From NCBI GenBank assembly GCA_902776365.1, contig CACYPU010000014.1:1-47511 (forward strand): 47,511 bases of DNA, given 5' to 3'. Shown piece by piece: positions 1 through 7,454 of this stretch. Both the position numbers and the translations under genes were made by a program. Positions within the stretch are counted from its first letter, which is position 1. Each line of letters begins with the position of its first letter. The notes beneath the pieces were generated by a model. The model had not been told where the DNA came from. It did not search any database and saw only the letters and a program-made list of their open reading frames with translations. The DNA is from an uncultured Bacteroidota bacterium (lineage in GTDB: Bacteria; Bacteroidota; Bacteroidia; Bacteroidales; P3).

Positions 1-492
1 TTCTGACCACTCGGCAAGGATTCCCCACGGCAACAGCGTAAGGAGGAATGTCAGAGGCTACCACAGAGTTTGTACCGATAATAGCTCCATCGCCAATATG
101 AACGCCTGGCATGATAGTGACATTCTGACCAATCCAAACGTCATTGCCCACAACGGTATCACCCTTTAGAGGCAATTCATCTTTCACAGGAGCAATGGCA
201 CTGCCCCAGTCGCCACCCATGATATAGAACGGATAGGTGGTCACGCCGTCCATGCGGTGATTGGCTCCATTCATGACAAACTCAATCCCTTTGGCAATGG
301 CACAGAACTTGCCGATAATCAGCCGGTCGCCAATGAAGTCGTAGAAATGGGTGACATGCTTCTCAAACTGGTCGGCACCATCCACATCATCGTAGTAGGT
401 ATAGTCGCCGATGATGATACGCGGGTTCTTCACCACGGAGGAAGATTGGGATTTGGGAAAGCCTCGTCGGGGTTGGGCCTGTTTTTTATCAT
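1..492 (-). pseudogene. Vat/CatB-type xenobiotic O-acetyltransferase, frameshifted and cut by the window edge
   Basis: Reading leftwards, the frame that reaches the window edge encodes a left-handed beta-helix acetyltransferase of the Vat (streptogramin) / CatB family. It contains IIIGDYTYYDD, KLIIGKFC-like RLIIGKFCAIA, VMNGANHRMDG, KGDTVVGNDVWIG and IMPGVHIGDGAIIG, all family hallmarks of hexapeptide-repeat xenobiotic acetyltransferases that use acetyl-CoA. The natural start ATG at 490-492 gives MIKNRPNPDEAFP, the usual N-terminus. That frame then hits TGA at 430-432, while the body of the protein lies in the next frame. A one-base indel near 440-455 would join them, and about ten residues also seem missing there compared with homologues from memory. 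Either it is a pseudogene or the assembly has a base error. The C-terminus lies beyond base 1. Confidence 0.75.
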
Positions 493-521
493 GATTTTAC
501 GGATTATCTGTATTAAAAAAG

Positions 522-1640
522 CTACAGATTCTTCCCGAAAAACGCCGCTAACGTGTCCCAAGGGATATAGTTATTCTCTCCACCGTCGTAGAGGTCGCAA
601 TGGGTGGCGCCGGGGATGATGAGCAGCTGCTTGTTGTCCGGATTGGGATTTGGTTTGCCGACGAAGTTGTAGCCTTCGGCTTTGCCCTCCACCATGTAGT
701 GGTAGGCAGCTTCACCGAAGTAGCGCGAGTGGGCCTCCGCGCCATGCATCACTAGGACGGCAGAGCGAATCTCGTTGATGTAGTAGAGGAAGCGGGCATT
801 GGCGTAGGCTTGGGTGCCGATGGTGCGCCAGCCGTCATTGCTGTTGCCGCTGCGAGCATGGTAGCCACGCGGGGTCTTGTAGTAGGCGTGGTAGTCTTTG
901 ACAAACTGCGGGGCGTCCTCGGGCAGCGGGTCGATGACGCCGCCAGCCATTGCCGTCGGGTCGGCGAGGCGTTGCATGCCCATTGCCTCGCGGGCAGCGT
1001 GGCGCGACTCCTCTTTGTTCTCGCTGTCGAAGTAGCCGTTTCCATTGACGCGGGTCATATCGTACATCGTACTGGCGACGGTGGCCTTGATGCGGGTGTC
1101 GGCAGCGGCAGCGTTGAGGGCGATGCCGCCCCAGCCACAGATGCCGATGATGCCGATGCGTTCGGGGTCGACATTCTCCAGCTTGGATAGGTAGTCGACG
1201 GCAGCCATAAAGTCCTCGGTGTTGATGTCGGGCGACGCTGTGCGTCGGGGTTCACCGCTGCTCTCGCCGGTGTACGACGGGTCGAAGGCCAGCGCCACGA
1301 AGCCTCGCTCGGCCATTCGCATGGCATAGAGGCCGCTGCTCTGCTCCTTCACGGCGCCGAAGGGACCTGAGACGGCGATGGCAGCCAGCTTGCCCTGGGC
1401 ATCCTTAGGCGTGTAGAGGTCGGCCGCAAGCGTAAGCCCATACTGTGTCTCGAAGGTCACCTTGCGGTGGTTCACTTTTTCGCTTAGTGGGAACACCTTG
1501 TCCCACTCCTGAGTCAGTTCCAATTTTGTCATAGTCGTTTCTTTTTGTTCGTTTGTTGTCGTCTGGTGGCACGCTGTCAGCACAGCGCCGAGCAGCATGG
1601 CCGCTAATTTGTTCTGCTCCTTTGGCCGAACGCTCAGCAA
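522..1640 (-). CDS. Dienelactone-hydrolase-like alpha/beta hydrolase, probable lipoprotein
   Basis: An alpha/beta-hydrolase-fold protein of about 370 residues. The nucleophile elbow reads GICGWGG, so the putative nucleophile is Cys as in dienelactone hydrolases rather than Ser. A late VLVMHGAEAHSRYF stretch and the terminal IIPGATHCDLYDG supply likely acid and His residues. The N-terminus has basic residues followed by AAMLLGAVLTAC, a plausible lipobox, so the enzyme is probably anchored in the envelope. The start is uncertain: TTG at 1640 keeps the charged n-region and overlaps the upstream radical SAM gene by 7 nt. The ATG of MTKLELTQEW would instead give a cytoplasmic form without signal. 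It is the last gene of a four-gene operon. The substrate is unknown. Confidence 0.8.
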   Translation of the reverse strand: MLSVRPKEQNKLAAMLLGAVLTACHQTTTNEQKETTMTKLELTQEWDKVFPLSEKVNHRKVTFETQYGLTLAADLYTPKDAQGKLAAIAVSGPFGAVKEQSSGLYAMRMAERGFVALAFDPSYTGESSGEPRRTASPDINTEDFMAAVDYLSKLENVDPERIGIIGICGWGGIALNAAAADTRIKATVASTMYDMTRVNGNGYFDSENKEESRHAAREAMGMQRLADPTAMAGGVIDPLPEDAPQFVKDYHAYYKTPRGYHARSGNSNDGWRTIGTQAYANARFLYYINEIRSAVLVMHGAEAHSRYFGEAAYHYMVEGKAEGYNFVGKPNPNPDNKQLLIIPGATHCDLYDGGENNYIPWDTLAAFFGKNL

Positions 1641-2536
1641 CAGATGCGGGTTTGGCGCAGCTGCTCTTTGCGGGCCGAGGGGATTATCTCTTCGTGGTAG
1701 AAGTAGTTGACCACCACCGGGGGCTCGCCGTGGCGGGCGTGGGTGGTGTCGTCGTTGCGTACGTAGCGCAGGCCGCGGTCGGCGCAGAAGTGGCTCAGGT
1801 CGGCGTTGAGTTCGTGCCAGTAGGTGCGGTCTTTGCGGGTGTAGATGTCGTGGTAGAGGGTGTCGAGCCTGGGATGGTGTTCATGCACCCACTGCAGTAT
1901 GCGCCCTTTGTAGTCGCCGCGCAGGTTGAGATTCTCCAGCCACACGAGGTTACACTGACCCTTGGCGCGTTCGATGATGGCCTCCACGTCGGTGATGCCG
2001 GGGAAGATGGGCGAGATGAAGCAGGTGGTGTCGATGCCGGCCTCGTAGAACTGGCGCATGGCCTCCAAACGGCGTTCAATGCTCACGCCGCGGTCCATCT
2101 CGCGACGGAATTCATCGTCGAGGGTGTTGATGCTCCAACTGACGCGGGCGCCGGGGAATGTCTTTATCAGGTCGAGGTCGCGCAGCACGAGGTCGCTCTT
2201 GGTGGCGATGCTGATGCGTATGCCGCTGCCTTGAAGCTGTTCCAGCAGGGCGCGGGTGCGCTTGTATTTGGCCTCGCAGGGCTGGTAGCAGTCGGTCACC
2301 GAGCCGAGAAAAGCCTCCTTGCCGACATAGCGCTTGGCGTTCTTGATGTCGGGCCACAGCTTCACGTCAATGAAGTCGCCCCACGGCTCGGGGTGGTTGG
2401 TGAAACGTTTCATGAACGAGGCGTAGCAGTACTTGCAGGCGTGGGCGCATCCCACATACGTATTGACCGAGAAGTCGCTGACCGGCAGGTTCGACTTGGT
2501 CATCACACTCTTGACGTCGATTTCTTTGATTGTCAT
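1634..2536 (-). CDS. SPL-family radical SAM protein
   Basis: A radical S-adenosylmethionine enzyme of 300 aa. The [4Fe-4S]-binding CxxxCxxC motif is in VGCAHACKYCYASF near residues 30-40. Downstream are blocks typical of the spore-photoproduct-lyase-like / Rv2578c group: GSVTDCYQPCEAKYKRTRALLE, a SIATKSDLVLRDLDLI strand, SINTLDDEFRREMD, and SPIFPGITD. These non-spore SPL homologues are widespread and of unproven function; DNA or tRNA chemistry has been suggested, and nothing here decides it. The protein ends in a CC pair. It starts 7 nt after the acetyltransferase stop and its stop overlaps the hydrolase start region, so the genes are co-transcribed. Confidence 0.88.
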   Translation of the reverse strand: MTIKEIDVKSVMTKSNLPVSDFSVNTYVGCAHACKYCYASFMKRFTNHPEPWGDFIDVKLWPDIKNAKRYVGKEAFLGSVTDCYQPCEAKYKRTRALLEQLQGSGIRISIATKSDLVLRDLDLIKTFPGARVSWSINTLDDEFRREMDRGVSIERRLEAMRQFYEAGIDTTCFISPIFPGITDVEAIIERAKGQCNLVWLENLNLRGDYKGRILQWVHEHHPRLDTLYHDIYTRKDRTYWHELNADLSHFCADRGLRYVRNDDTTHARHGEPPVVVNYFYHEEIIPSARKEQLRQTRICC

Positions 2537-2543
2537 AAAAAAG

Positions 2544-3098
2544 TTAGTTTATATGAGCGGTTTTTTGATTGATTTCGCGAATCACCTTGGCAGGTGTTCC
2601 GGCCACCACCATATTGGCGGGCACGTCCTTGGTGACCACGCTGCCGGCGGCGACGATGGCGTTTTCGCCGATGGTGACACCGGCCAGTACCTTGACGTCG
2701 GCACCCAGCCATGCGTTGTGGCCAATGACGATGGGCTTGGTGAGCAGTGTATGGCGCATGGCGGGGTCTTCGGGGTGGTACTCGGTGGCCAGCACGCAAT
2801 GGGGACCGATGAAGGCACCGTCGCCAACGGTGATGCCGCCGAGGGCCAGCAGCGTGCAGCCGAAGTTGAGGAAGCAGTCGTCGCCGAAGCGCACTCCGGG
2901 ACCATAGTTGATGTTGACTGGCGTGAAGACGCGCACGGTGTCGGGTACCTCGCTGCGTGTAATCTCGCGCAGGCAGTCGCGCACCTCGGCCTCGGTGTGG
3001 TAGCCGCTGTTCATTTCGGCGCAGAGCCGCATGGTACGCTGCACGTCGGCATAGAGTTCGTCGCTGCCGACATAGTCTTTTCCTGTGGGTGTATTCAT
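2544..3098 (-). CDS. Maltose/galactoside O-acetyltransferase-like protein
   Basis: A 184-aa hexapeptide-repeat acyltransferase of the Maa/LacA/NodL family. The N-terminal maltose-acetyltransferase helix region (DYVGSDELYADVQRTMRLC) is followed by a left-handed beta helix with INYGPGVRFGDDCFLNFGC, VGDGAFIGPHCVLATEYHP and IVIGHNAWLGADVKVLAGVTIGENAIVAAGSVV. The catalytic His in the HP/EYHPED loop is kept. It transfers acetyl from acetyl-CoA to a sugar hydroxyl; the acceptor cannot be predicted. The length is typical. Its ATG overlaps the stop of the preceding MmcQ gene by one base (TAATG), a sign of translational coupling. Confidence 0.9.
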   Translation of the reverse strand: MNTPTGKDYVGSDELYADVQRTMRLCAEMNSGYHTEAEVRDCLREITRSEVPDTVRVFTPVNINYGPGVRFGDDCFLNFGCTLLALGGITVGDGAFIGPHCVLATEYHPEDPAMRHTLLTKPIVIGHNAWLGADVKVLAGVTIGENAIVAAGSVVTKDVPANMVVAGTPAKVIREINQKTAHIN

Positions 3099-3460
3099 TA
3101 TTTAAGGTTGGTTTTGTTTTTTCGTTGGTACTTCTCGCGGACGAGGGTGTATGAGTTCAGTGTCAACTCCTTCAGCAGGGTGTCGGGAGCCGTCGTGGGG
3201 TCGACGCCAATCCAGTATCGGGGCGACTCATTGAATGGTTTGCCAATGCAGGAGTGCAGCTCTTTCAGGTCTTCAATGCGGTCGGGCTGGCACTTGAGGG
3301 TGACAACACTGAAATTGTTGCAGTCGAAGAAAGAGAACATGTGTCCGTAGACATAGAAGACCAGCACCTCGCTGGCGTAGCGGAAAGCCTTGAAAGGCAT
3401 CCGTTCCTCTACGTCGTCGCCCAACGAAAGGCAGTAGTTGCGATAGTCCTCGATATTCAT
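3098..3460 (-). CDS. MmcQ/YjbR family protein
   Basis: A 120-aa protein matching the MmcQ/YjbR (CyaY-like fold) family. It begins MNIEDYRNYCLSLGDDVEERMPFKAF, and contains FSFFDCNNFSVVTLKCQPDR and a C-terminal YWIGVDPTTAPDTLLKELTLNSYTLV block. Members are small double-wing proteins; some are thought to bind DNA, but the cellular role is not established. It is the first gene of the operon MmcQ, acetyltransferase, radical SAM, hydrolase. A TAGCTTTG box ends only five bases before the ATG, so the transcript may be leaderless or nearly so. Confidence 0.87.
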   Translation of the reverse strand: MNIEDYRNYCLSLGDDVEERMPFKAFRYASEVLVFYVYGHMFSFFDCNNFSVVTLKCQPDRIEDLKELHSCIGKPFNESPRYWIGVDPTTAPDTLLKELTLNSYTLVREKYQRKNKTNLK

Positions 3461-3464
3461 AAGT

Positions 3465-3472
3465 CAAAGCTA
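3465..3472 (-). promoter_or_regulatory. TAnnTTTG -7 box for the MmcQ operon
   Basis: The reverse strand reads TAGCTTTG, matching the Bacteroidota -7 consensus TAnnTTTG. Start codon 3460 lies about where transcription should begin. Confidence 0.5.
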
Positions 3473-3562
3473 ATCATAATAAATAACTCTGCCTGGTGAG
3501 AAAATATAGCCCATTGAGCAGCGTACTGTCGGCTGTAAGGCTTCAATGTCAATTGGTCTGGA

Positions 3563-4138
3563 TTATTTCGCTTTGGCCAGTACGGCACCGGCATTCCAGG
3601 CACGGCCCACCTGCTCGCCAGTGACGTAGTAGCCGTTCTGGAACTGGTCGAAGATAAGGGCATTGAGTTTCATGGGATCCACCTTGCCGTTTTCGCTGAG
3701 GACGCTCTCCTCGGCAGCGACGTTGACAATCTTGCCCACGATACAGTACATCGTCTCGGTCTCCACCACCTCGGCCAGCTCGCACTCCATCGCCACGGGG
3801 AATTCGTCGATGACGGGGGCGTTGACACGACTGCTGCGGACAGCGTGGTAGCCCGTGCGCTCGAACTTGTCGGGGGTCTTGTTGCCGGTGGCGATGCCGA
3901 AGTAATCGGCCACATCCATATGGTCGCGGTCGGCGATGCTGACGGTGAAGGCTTTTGTCTTGAGGATGTTCTGCGTGGTCTTGTGGCCTTCGCTGATGAA
4001 GAGGGCTATCTTGTCCATGTCGCAGATCATGCCCCAGGCGGCGTTCATCACGTTCACGCGGCCGCTCTCGTCGTAGGCCGCCACCATCAAAACCGGCATC
4101 GGGTACACAGCCGGCATAATTCCAAGGTCTTTTTTCAT
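3563..4138 (-). CDS. Flavin reductase-like FMN-binding split-barrel protein
   Basis: A 191-aa protein of the flavin-reductase-like / FMN-binding split-barrel family. It begins with PAVYPMPVLMVAAYDESG and VNVMNAAWGMICDMDKIALFIS, where the family packs FMN. KTTQNILKTKAFTVSIAD and a VADYFGIATGNKTPDKFERTG block follow, and it ends EQVGRAWNAGAVLAKAK. Such proteins bind FMN and reduce it, or use it to reduce small substrates, with NAD(P)H; the partner here is unknown. It follows the HxlR regulator and a macrodomain remnant on the same strand. HxlR regulators commonly sit next to redox genes, so control by that regulator is plausible but unproven. Confidence 0.88.
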   Translation of the reverse strand: MKKDLGIMPAVYPMPVLMVAAYDESGRVNVMNAAWGMICDMDKIALFISEGHKTTQNILKTKAFTVSIADRDHMDVADYFGIATGNKTPDKFERTGYHAVRSSRVNAPVIDEFPVAMECELAEVVETETMYCIVGKIVNVAAEESVLSENGKVDPMKLNALIFDQFQNGYYVTGEQVGRAWNAGAVLAKAK

Positions 4139-4231
4139 TGTTTTATCTTTTTTATTGTGTTACGAATGATTGTTATTTCCGAAGAAACGCCAATCCTGCG
4201 AAAATATTATTTGATCCTGTTTACGTCAGGT

Positions 4232-4357
4232 TTAGAATCGACACAATGTCTTCTGTAATTGTTGCCTCCCCGCCAAATCGGCCGGGAGGTCGGCCTGTGT
4301 GTGGTTCTGCTCCAGCAGGTAGCGGATGCAGAAGTCGATGTTTTCAATCCTGTCCAT
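4232..4357 (-). pseudogene. N-terminal remnant resembling a macrodomain protein-ADP-ribose hydrolase
   Basis: A 41-codon frame starts at ATG 4355-4357, overlapping the last 14 bases of the HxlR gene, and ends at TAA 4232-4234. The product MDRIENIDFCIRYLLEQN, then ADLPADLAGRQQLQKTL, resembles the first about 40 residues of Bacteroidota macrodomain protein-ADP-ribose hydrolases, which open with a helix followed by an IP-D...LLRALMN segment. Nothing macrodomain-like continues in any frame before the flavin reductase, so it looks like the stump of a deleted gene. The assignment rests on a short match and could be a chance small ORF. Confidence 0.45.
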
Positions 4358-4718
4358 AGTATTTCTCGCGGTCGGTTACGATGTCGTGGAGGTTGTTGTA
4401 GGCCCAGTCAAGCAGTTGTTGCATGACGGGCATGAAGCTGCGACCACGGTCGGTGAGGGCGTACTCCACGCGCGGCGGCATCTCGGCATAGACGGTGCGG
4501 CTCACAAGCCCGTCGGCCTCGAGGCCGCGGAGGGTCTGCGTCAGCATCTTCTGCGAGCAGTCGGGGTTCTTCTGTTCTATGTCGCGGAATCGCATTGGGC
4601 TGTCGCTGCCACCGAGGGTGTAGAGCACCGCCAGCGTCCACTTGCCACCAATGCGCACCAGGATGTTGCGGATGGGACACTCCGGGAAGACGGGGTCTTG
4701 TATGAAGTCTTTGTTCAT
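4344..4718 (-). CDS. HxlR-family winged-helix transcriptional regulator
   Basis: A 124-aa regulator of the HxlR (DUF24) family. It has the conserved N-terminal Cys (FPECPIRNIL), IGGKWTLAVLYTLGG, MRFRDIEQKNPDCSQKMLTQTLRGLEADGLVSR (recognition helix and wing) and the MPPRVEYALTDRGRSFMPVM signature. These dimeric repressors or activators often sense quinones, aldehydes or redox stress through the conserved Cys. The ATG at 4716-4718 is chosen because a TAnnTTTG box lies upstream and an earlier in-frame TTG falls inside that box. It probably governs the neighbouring flavin reductase and/or the cupin. Confidence 0.92.
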   Translation of the reverse strand: MNKDFIQDPVFPECPIRNILVRIGGKWTLAVLYTLGGSDSPMRFRDIEQKNPDCSQKMLTQTLRGLEADGLVSRTVYAEMPPRVEYALTDRGRSFMPVMQQLLDWAYNNLHDIVTDREKYYGQD

Positions 4719-4736
4719 ATCGATGTTTTGGAGGTG

Positions 4737-4744
4737 CAAAGATA
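4737..4744 (-). promoter_or_regulatory. -7 box for the HxlR regulator
   Basis: Reverse strand TATCTTTG, matching TAnnTTTG, 18 nt before the chosen ATG. Confidence 0.65.
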
Positions 4745-4760
4745 CAACTTTTTCTTAAAA

Positions 4761-4788
4761 CAGGCGGACAATCTATCCTGTCCGCCTG
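4761..4788 (-). terminator. Hairpin terminator of the cupin gene
   Basis: A perfect 10-bp inverted repeat (CAGGCGGACA and its complement, 8-nt loop) lies just downstream of the cupin stop. On the reverse strand it is followed by TTTTAAG, as in a rho-independent terminator. Confidence 0.7.
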
Positions 4789-4813
4789 CCATGATGCTAA
4801 TTGTGTCAAGTCG

Positions 4814-5266
4814 TTACCAAGTCAGCGGGTCGCTGAGGATGTTGCCGTCGGTCATCGGGCTGTCGGCCTCGGTGAAGTTATTGGCCTTGTACTGGATGCA
4901 GAGCATCGTCAGGTTCTCGCAGCCGGTGTTCTTCAGGGCGCGACGGCCGTCGGGACTGACGCGAACCACGGTGCCCTCGCTTACGGGGAACTGCTCGCCG
5001 TCGACCTGATAGGTGCCGTTGCCGCGCAGGATGATGTAGAGCTCCTCGTGGGTCTTGTGGGTGTGCAGGAAGCCGCTGTCTTGACCGGGCACAAGCGTCT
5101 GGAACGACAGCTCGCTGCCGGTGGCGCCCACAGCCTGGCCAACGAACACCTTACCCTGGATAATGTTGGGACCCATTGGGAGCTGGTGCTCGATAATCTG
5201 TTCGATACTTCCTACGTTGACGGCGGCATAGTTGCGACCGCTCTTAATGTTTTCGATTGTTCTCAT
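4814..5266 (-). CDS. Cupin-domain protein
   Basis: A single-domain cupin of 150 aa starting MRTIENIKSGRNYAAVNVG. The metal-site motif 1 is FLHTHKTHEELYIILRGNG and motif 2 is VRVSPDGRRALKNTG, with PVSEGTVV between. His and Glu ligands of motif 1 are present, but the motif-2 His is replaced (DGRRALKN), so metal binding may be altered. It could be a small-molecule-binding or isomerase-type cupin; the reaction is unknown. The start at 5264-5266 is preferred over an upstream in-frame ATG because the TATTTTTG promoter box lies between them. It is monocistronic, with its own terminator. Confidence 0.85.
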   Translation of the reverse strand: MRTIENIKSGRNYAAVNVGSIEQIIEHQLPMGPNIIQGKVFVGQAVGATGSELSFQTLVPGQDSGFLHTHKTHEELYIILRGNGTYQVDGEQFPVSEGTVVRVSPDGRRALKNTGCENLTMLCIQYKANNFTEADSPMTDGNILSDPLTW

Positions 5267-5304
5267 TGCTATTTTTTTTAAGTTGTTTAACTGTTTTTCG
5301 GTTG

Positions 5305-5312
5305 CAAAAATA
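5305..5312 (-). promoter_or_regulatory. -7 box for the cupin gene
   Basis: Reverse strand TATTTTTG, about 38 nt upstream of the start codon. Confidence 0.65.
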
Positions 5313-5428
5313 CAATGCTTTCCGAAACCCCGCAAGAGGGTACCCGAGCGTAAGCCACTTACTTTGGGGTAAGTAATATCGTAACTGCAAGAAACTATTG
5401 CTGGCACTTTAACACTTTTTTAACACAA

Positions 5429-5454
5429 AAGGCCGTCGGAATGACGGTCTTTTT
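5429..5454. terminator. Bidirectional hairpin terminator
   Basis: AAGGCCGTC and GACGGTCTT form a 9-bp stem with a 5-nt loop, flanked by A and T runs so that it can work on either strand. It ends the flavodoxin transcript coming from the right. Confidence 0.7.
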
Positions 5455-5525
5455 CTGCTTAATCGAGTTGCGAAGTTCCCTTTTTGGGGGTGAGCAACGT
5501 ATCAATCGCAGCCACCGCCGAGATA

Positions 5526-6221
5526 TCAATACCCCAGTCCTTTCAGCCACTTCTCCACTTTGGCTTTGCCCGAACGCACCTCGTGGCCGTAGATGGAGAA
5601 GCCTTTGGTGACGGTGGCCTTGGGGAAGGCTTTCTTCACGTCGCTGACGCAGTTGGCCAGGCCGCTGCCCTCGTGGGTGGTGAAGGGGATGACGGTCTTG
5701 CCGGCGAGGTCGATATCCTTGAAGAGGGTAAACATCACCTGAGGGATGTGCGCGACCGGAGTGGAGCGAACGTCATTAACAGGTGCGCGACCGGAGTGGA
5801 GCGAACGTCATTAACAGGTACCCCACCACACGGGGCCGCCGATGAAGACGGTGTCGTACTGGCTCAGGTCCGGAGCCTCGCCTTCGTAGGGCGGTAGCTC
5901 GCCTTTGTTGGCCTCTTCCTGCGCCAGGTTGATGAGCGGCGTATAGGCCATGCCGTCGTACTTGTGGGTGACAATCTCATACTGGTCGGCACCCGTGATT
6001 TCGCTGATATAGTCGGCCACAATCTTGGTGTTGCCGACCTCGATGTTGCCCACGCTGTAGTTGTCGCCCGCGTGGGAGAAGAAGATGACTATCTTTTTCA
6101 TTGTTTTATTGTTTGATTGCGTTATTGTGTTAGTGTTTTCTTGCTTGTTTTGTGCGTTGCAGCCCGAGGCCAGGAAGAGTGCAAAGGCCGCGAGGGTGGT
6201 AAAAATCTGTTTTGCGTTCAT
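5526..6221 (-). pseudogene. Flavodoxin-like lipoprotein gene split by a 35-bp tandem repeat
   Basis: Two flavodoxin halves lie in one frame. The first runs from ATG 6219-6221: a lipoprotein signal with LFLASGC, then KKIVIFFSHAGDNYSVG (FMN phosphate loop) to FIGGPVWWGT. It stops at TAA 5811-5813, immediately followed by a second in-frame stop, TGA. The second half resumes PQVMFTLFKDIDLAGKTVIPFTTHEGSG and runs to the normal end at 5526. Between them are two copies of a 35-bp sequence (5748-5817). Intact relatives read directly from WWGT-Y to PQVMF, so the repeat insertion broke the gene. The start is set by the promoter at 6310-6317. The second half could only be made from its own internal ATG. 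Confidence 0.82.
5748..5817. repeat. Two perfect tandem copies of a 35-bp repeat inside the flavodoxin gene
   Basis: Copies 5748-5782 and 5783-5817 are identical and begin GTGCGCGACCGGAGTGGAGC. No other copy is seen in the window. On the coding strand each copy contains TTAATGA, which creates in-frame stops. Confidence 0.9.
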
Positions 6222-6309
6222 TTCGATGGGTCTGTTTGGGGTTGATATTCTTGTAAATCGTTGATGACTAAATACATTCCGCACATTCACCCTCACCGGT
6301 TTCCGACTG

Positions 6310-6317
6310 CAAAGATA
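6310..6317 (-). promoter_or_regulatory. -7 box for the flavodoxin gene
   Basis: Reverse strand TATCTTTG, about 89 nt upstream of the chosen ATG; earlier in-frame codons lie upstream of it and are ruled out. Confidence 0.6.
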
Positions 6318-6389
6318 CGAACATTCCGCCACACGGCAGTTTCACATTTTACGCCAATTCTTTCACAAATCACCACAACAAAAACGGCG

Positions 6390-6424
6390 AAAGCCGAGGC
6401 CAGCGATGGTCTCGGCTTTCTTAT
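6390..6424 (-). terminator. Hairpin terminator after the retropepsin-like gene
   Basis: AAAGCCGAGGCC (6390-6401) pairs with GGTCTCGGCTTT (6408-6419) around a 6-nt loop. It sits downstream of the leftward gene ending at 6446. Confidence 0.65.
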
Positions 6425-6445
6425 TGCAGTTGAGTCACGCCCTCA

Positions 6446-7429
6446 TTAGTTGTGCTTCAGATATAGCATATTGTTCTTGTAGTCGAAAATGACGTTGAAG
6501 TGGCGGAAGAAGTCTGTGCCGAGAAGAATGTCGGAATTAAAAACGGACAAATCCATCATACTCCCTGGTATTTTCGCCACAACACGGTGGTTATCATCCA
6601 TGAGTTCAATTGGGAAATTCATGCTGTCGACGGCGGAACCAATCTGTGAAATAATCAGCCATGCAAGTGAACTGGTGTCTATTTGGCTAAAATGCTGGTC
6701 AACACGATTCAAAAAAGCAGAATCGAAAGCTGTTCCAGCCGCATTCCCCAAATCCAGGAATACCCGTGCTGTGCAGGGTGCCCCGTCTTTTAGCCTGAAC
6801 CCATCGGTCTGGACACACCTGTATCGAGGGAGGCCTTGTTGATTAGTGAATTCCATAGGGATTGCCTTATATTGGCCTATCGATGCTGGGAGATGATTGC
6901 TCAAGACCATAAAATGCCGCTGGAGGTCAATCTCCACGACATATTTTTCAAAGACATCACGACCTATTGTTGCACCCAAAGAGGGCATGCTGTACATCAG
7001 TGCGGCCCATTTATTGATGTCTATTGTGTCCAGTCGAAATGATGTATGCCCGATTTTATAACAAAGGCTGTCCGTCACCACGCTATAACGCGCGATGTCC
7101 GCTAATTCCTCTGAGCCACGTTTAGCCCGCAGTGTGTCGGTTCGATAAACCCTATAAGTGAAATCCAGTTTTGCGGCCAAATCGGGGTCGATGTCAGAGC
7201 GGTAGCAACCATTGTCAACAAGAACGGTGTCAACCTTCAACCCATTTATTTCGACACTACAGAATATTCCGCCAGAGCCTGGATACCCCCAATCGGTTTC
7301 AAAACAGATGGGGATGGTGTCCGCAAATGGAGGCTCGGCCGCAGCCTTCTCTCTCGTTCCGCTCTTGCAGGCGGTCATAGCGGTAAGGGCAACCATCGCC
7401 GCAGTGGCAAATAATGCGATTCTTTTCAT
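6446..7429 (-). CDS. Retropepsin-like (clan AA) lipoprotein with a degenerate first catalytic motif
   Basis: A 327-aa predicted lipoprotein (MKRIALFATAAMVALTAMTAC). It has two tandem retropepsin-like halves. The first has GIFCSVEINGLKVDTVLVDNGCYRSDI, where the usual D[TS]G reads DNG, and closes with ATIGRDVFEKYVVEIDLQ. The second has ARVFLDLGNAAGTAFDS (DLG) and closes with ILLGTDFFRHFNVIFDYKNNMLYL. The G-x-D-x-F-x-x-x...D pattern is the typical end of clan AA domains. The altered Asp motifs leave activity uncertain; many Bacteroidota aspartyl-protease-like lipoproteins are uncharacterised. It starts 25 nt after the aldo/keto reductase stop and probably shares its promoter. Base composition is AT-richer than most neighbours. 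Confidence 0.72.
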   Translation of the reverse strand: MKRIALFATAAMVALTAMTACKSGTREKAAAEPPFADTIPICFETDWGYPGSGGIFCSVEINGLKVDTVLVDNGCYRSDIDPDLAAKLDFTYRVYRTDTLRAKRGSEELADIARYSVVTDSLCYKIGHTSFRLDTIDINKWAALMYSMPSLGATIGRDVFEKYVVEIDLQRHFMVLSNHLPASIGQYKAIPMEFTNQQGLPRYRCVQTDGFRLKDGAPCTARVFLDLGNAAGTAFDSAFLNRVDQHFSQIDTSSLAWLIISQIGSAVDSMNFPIELMDDNHRVVAKIPGSMMDLSVFNSDILLGTDFFRHFNVIFDYKNNMLYLKHN

Positions 7430-7454
7430 TGTTATAAGTATTGGGTTATTGTTT

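Noticed and set aside
4718-4739. Upstream TTG start for the HxlR regulator
   Set aside because: The codon lies inside the TATCTTTG promoter box.
5748-5817. Insertion sequence in the flavodoxin gene
   Set aside because: There are only two 35-bp tandem copies, with no transposase, terminal inverted repeats or target duplication.
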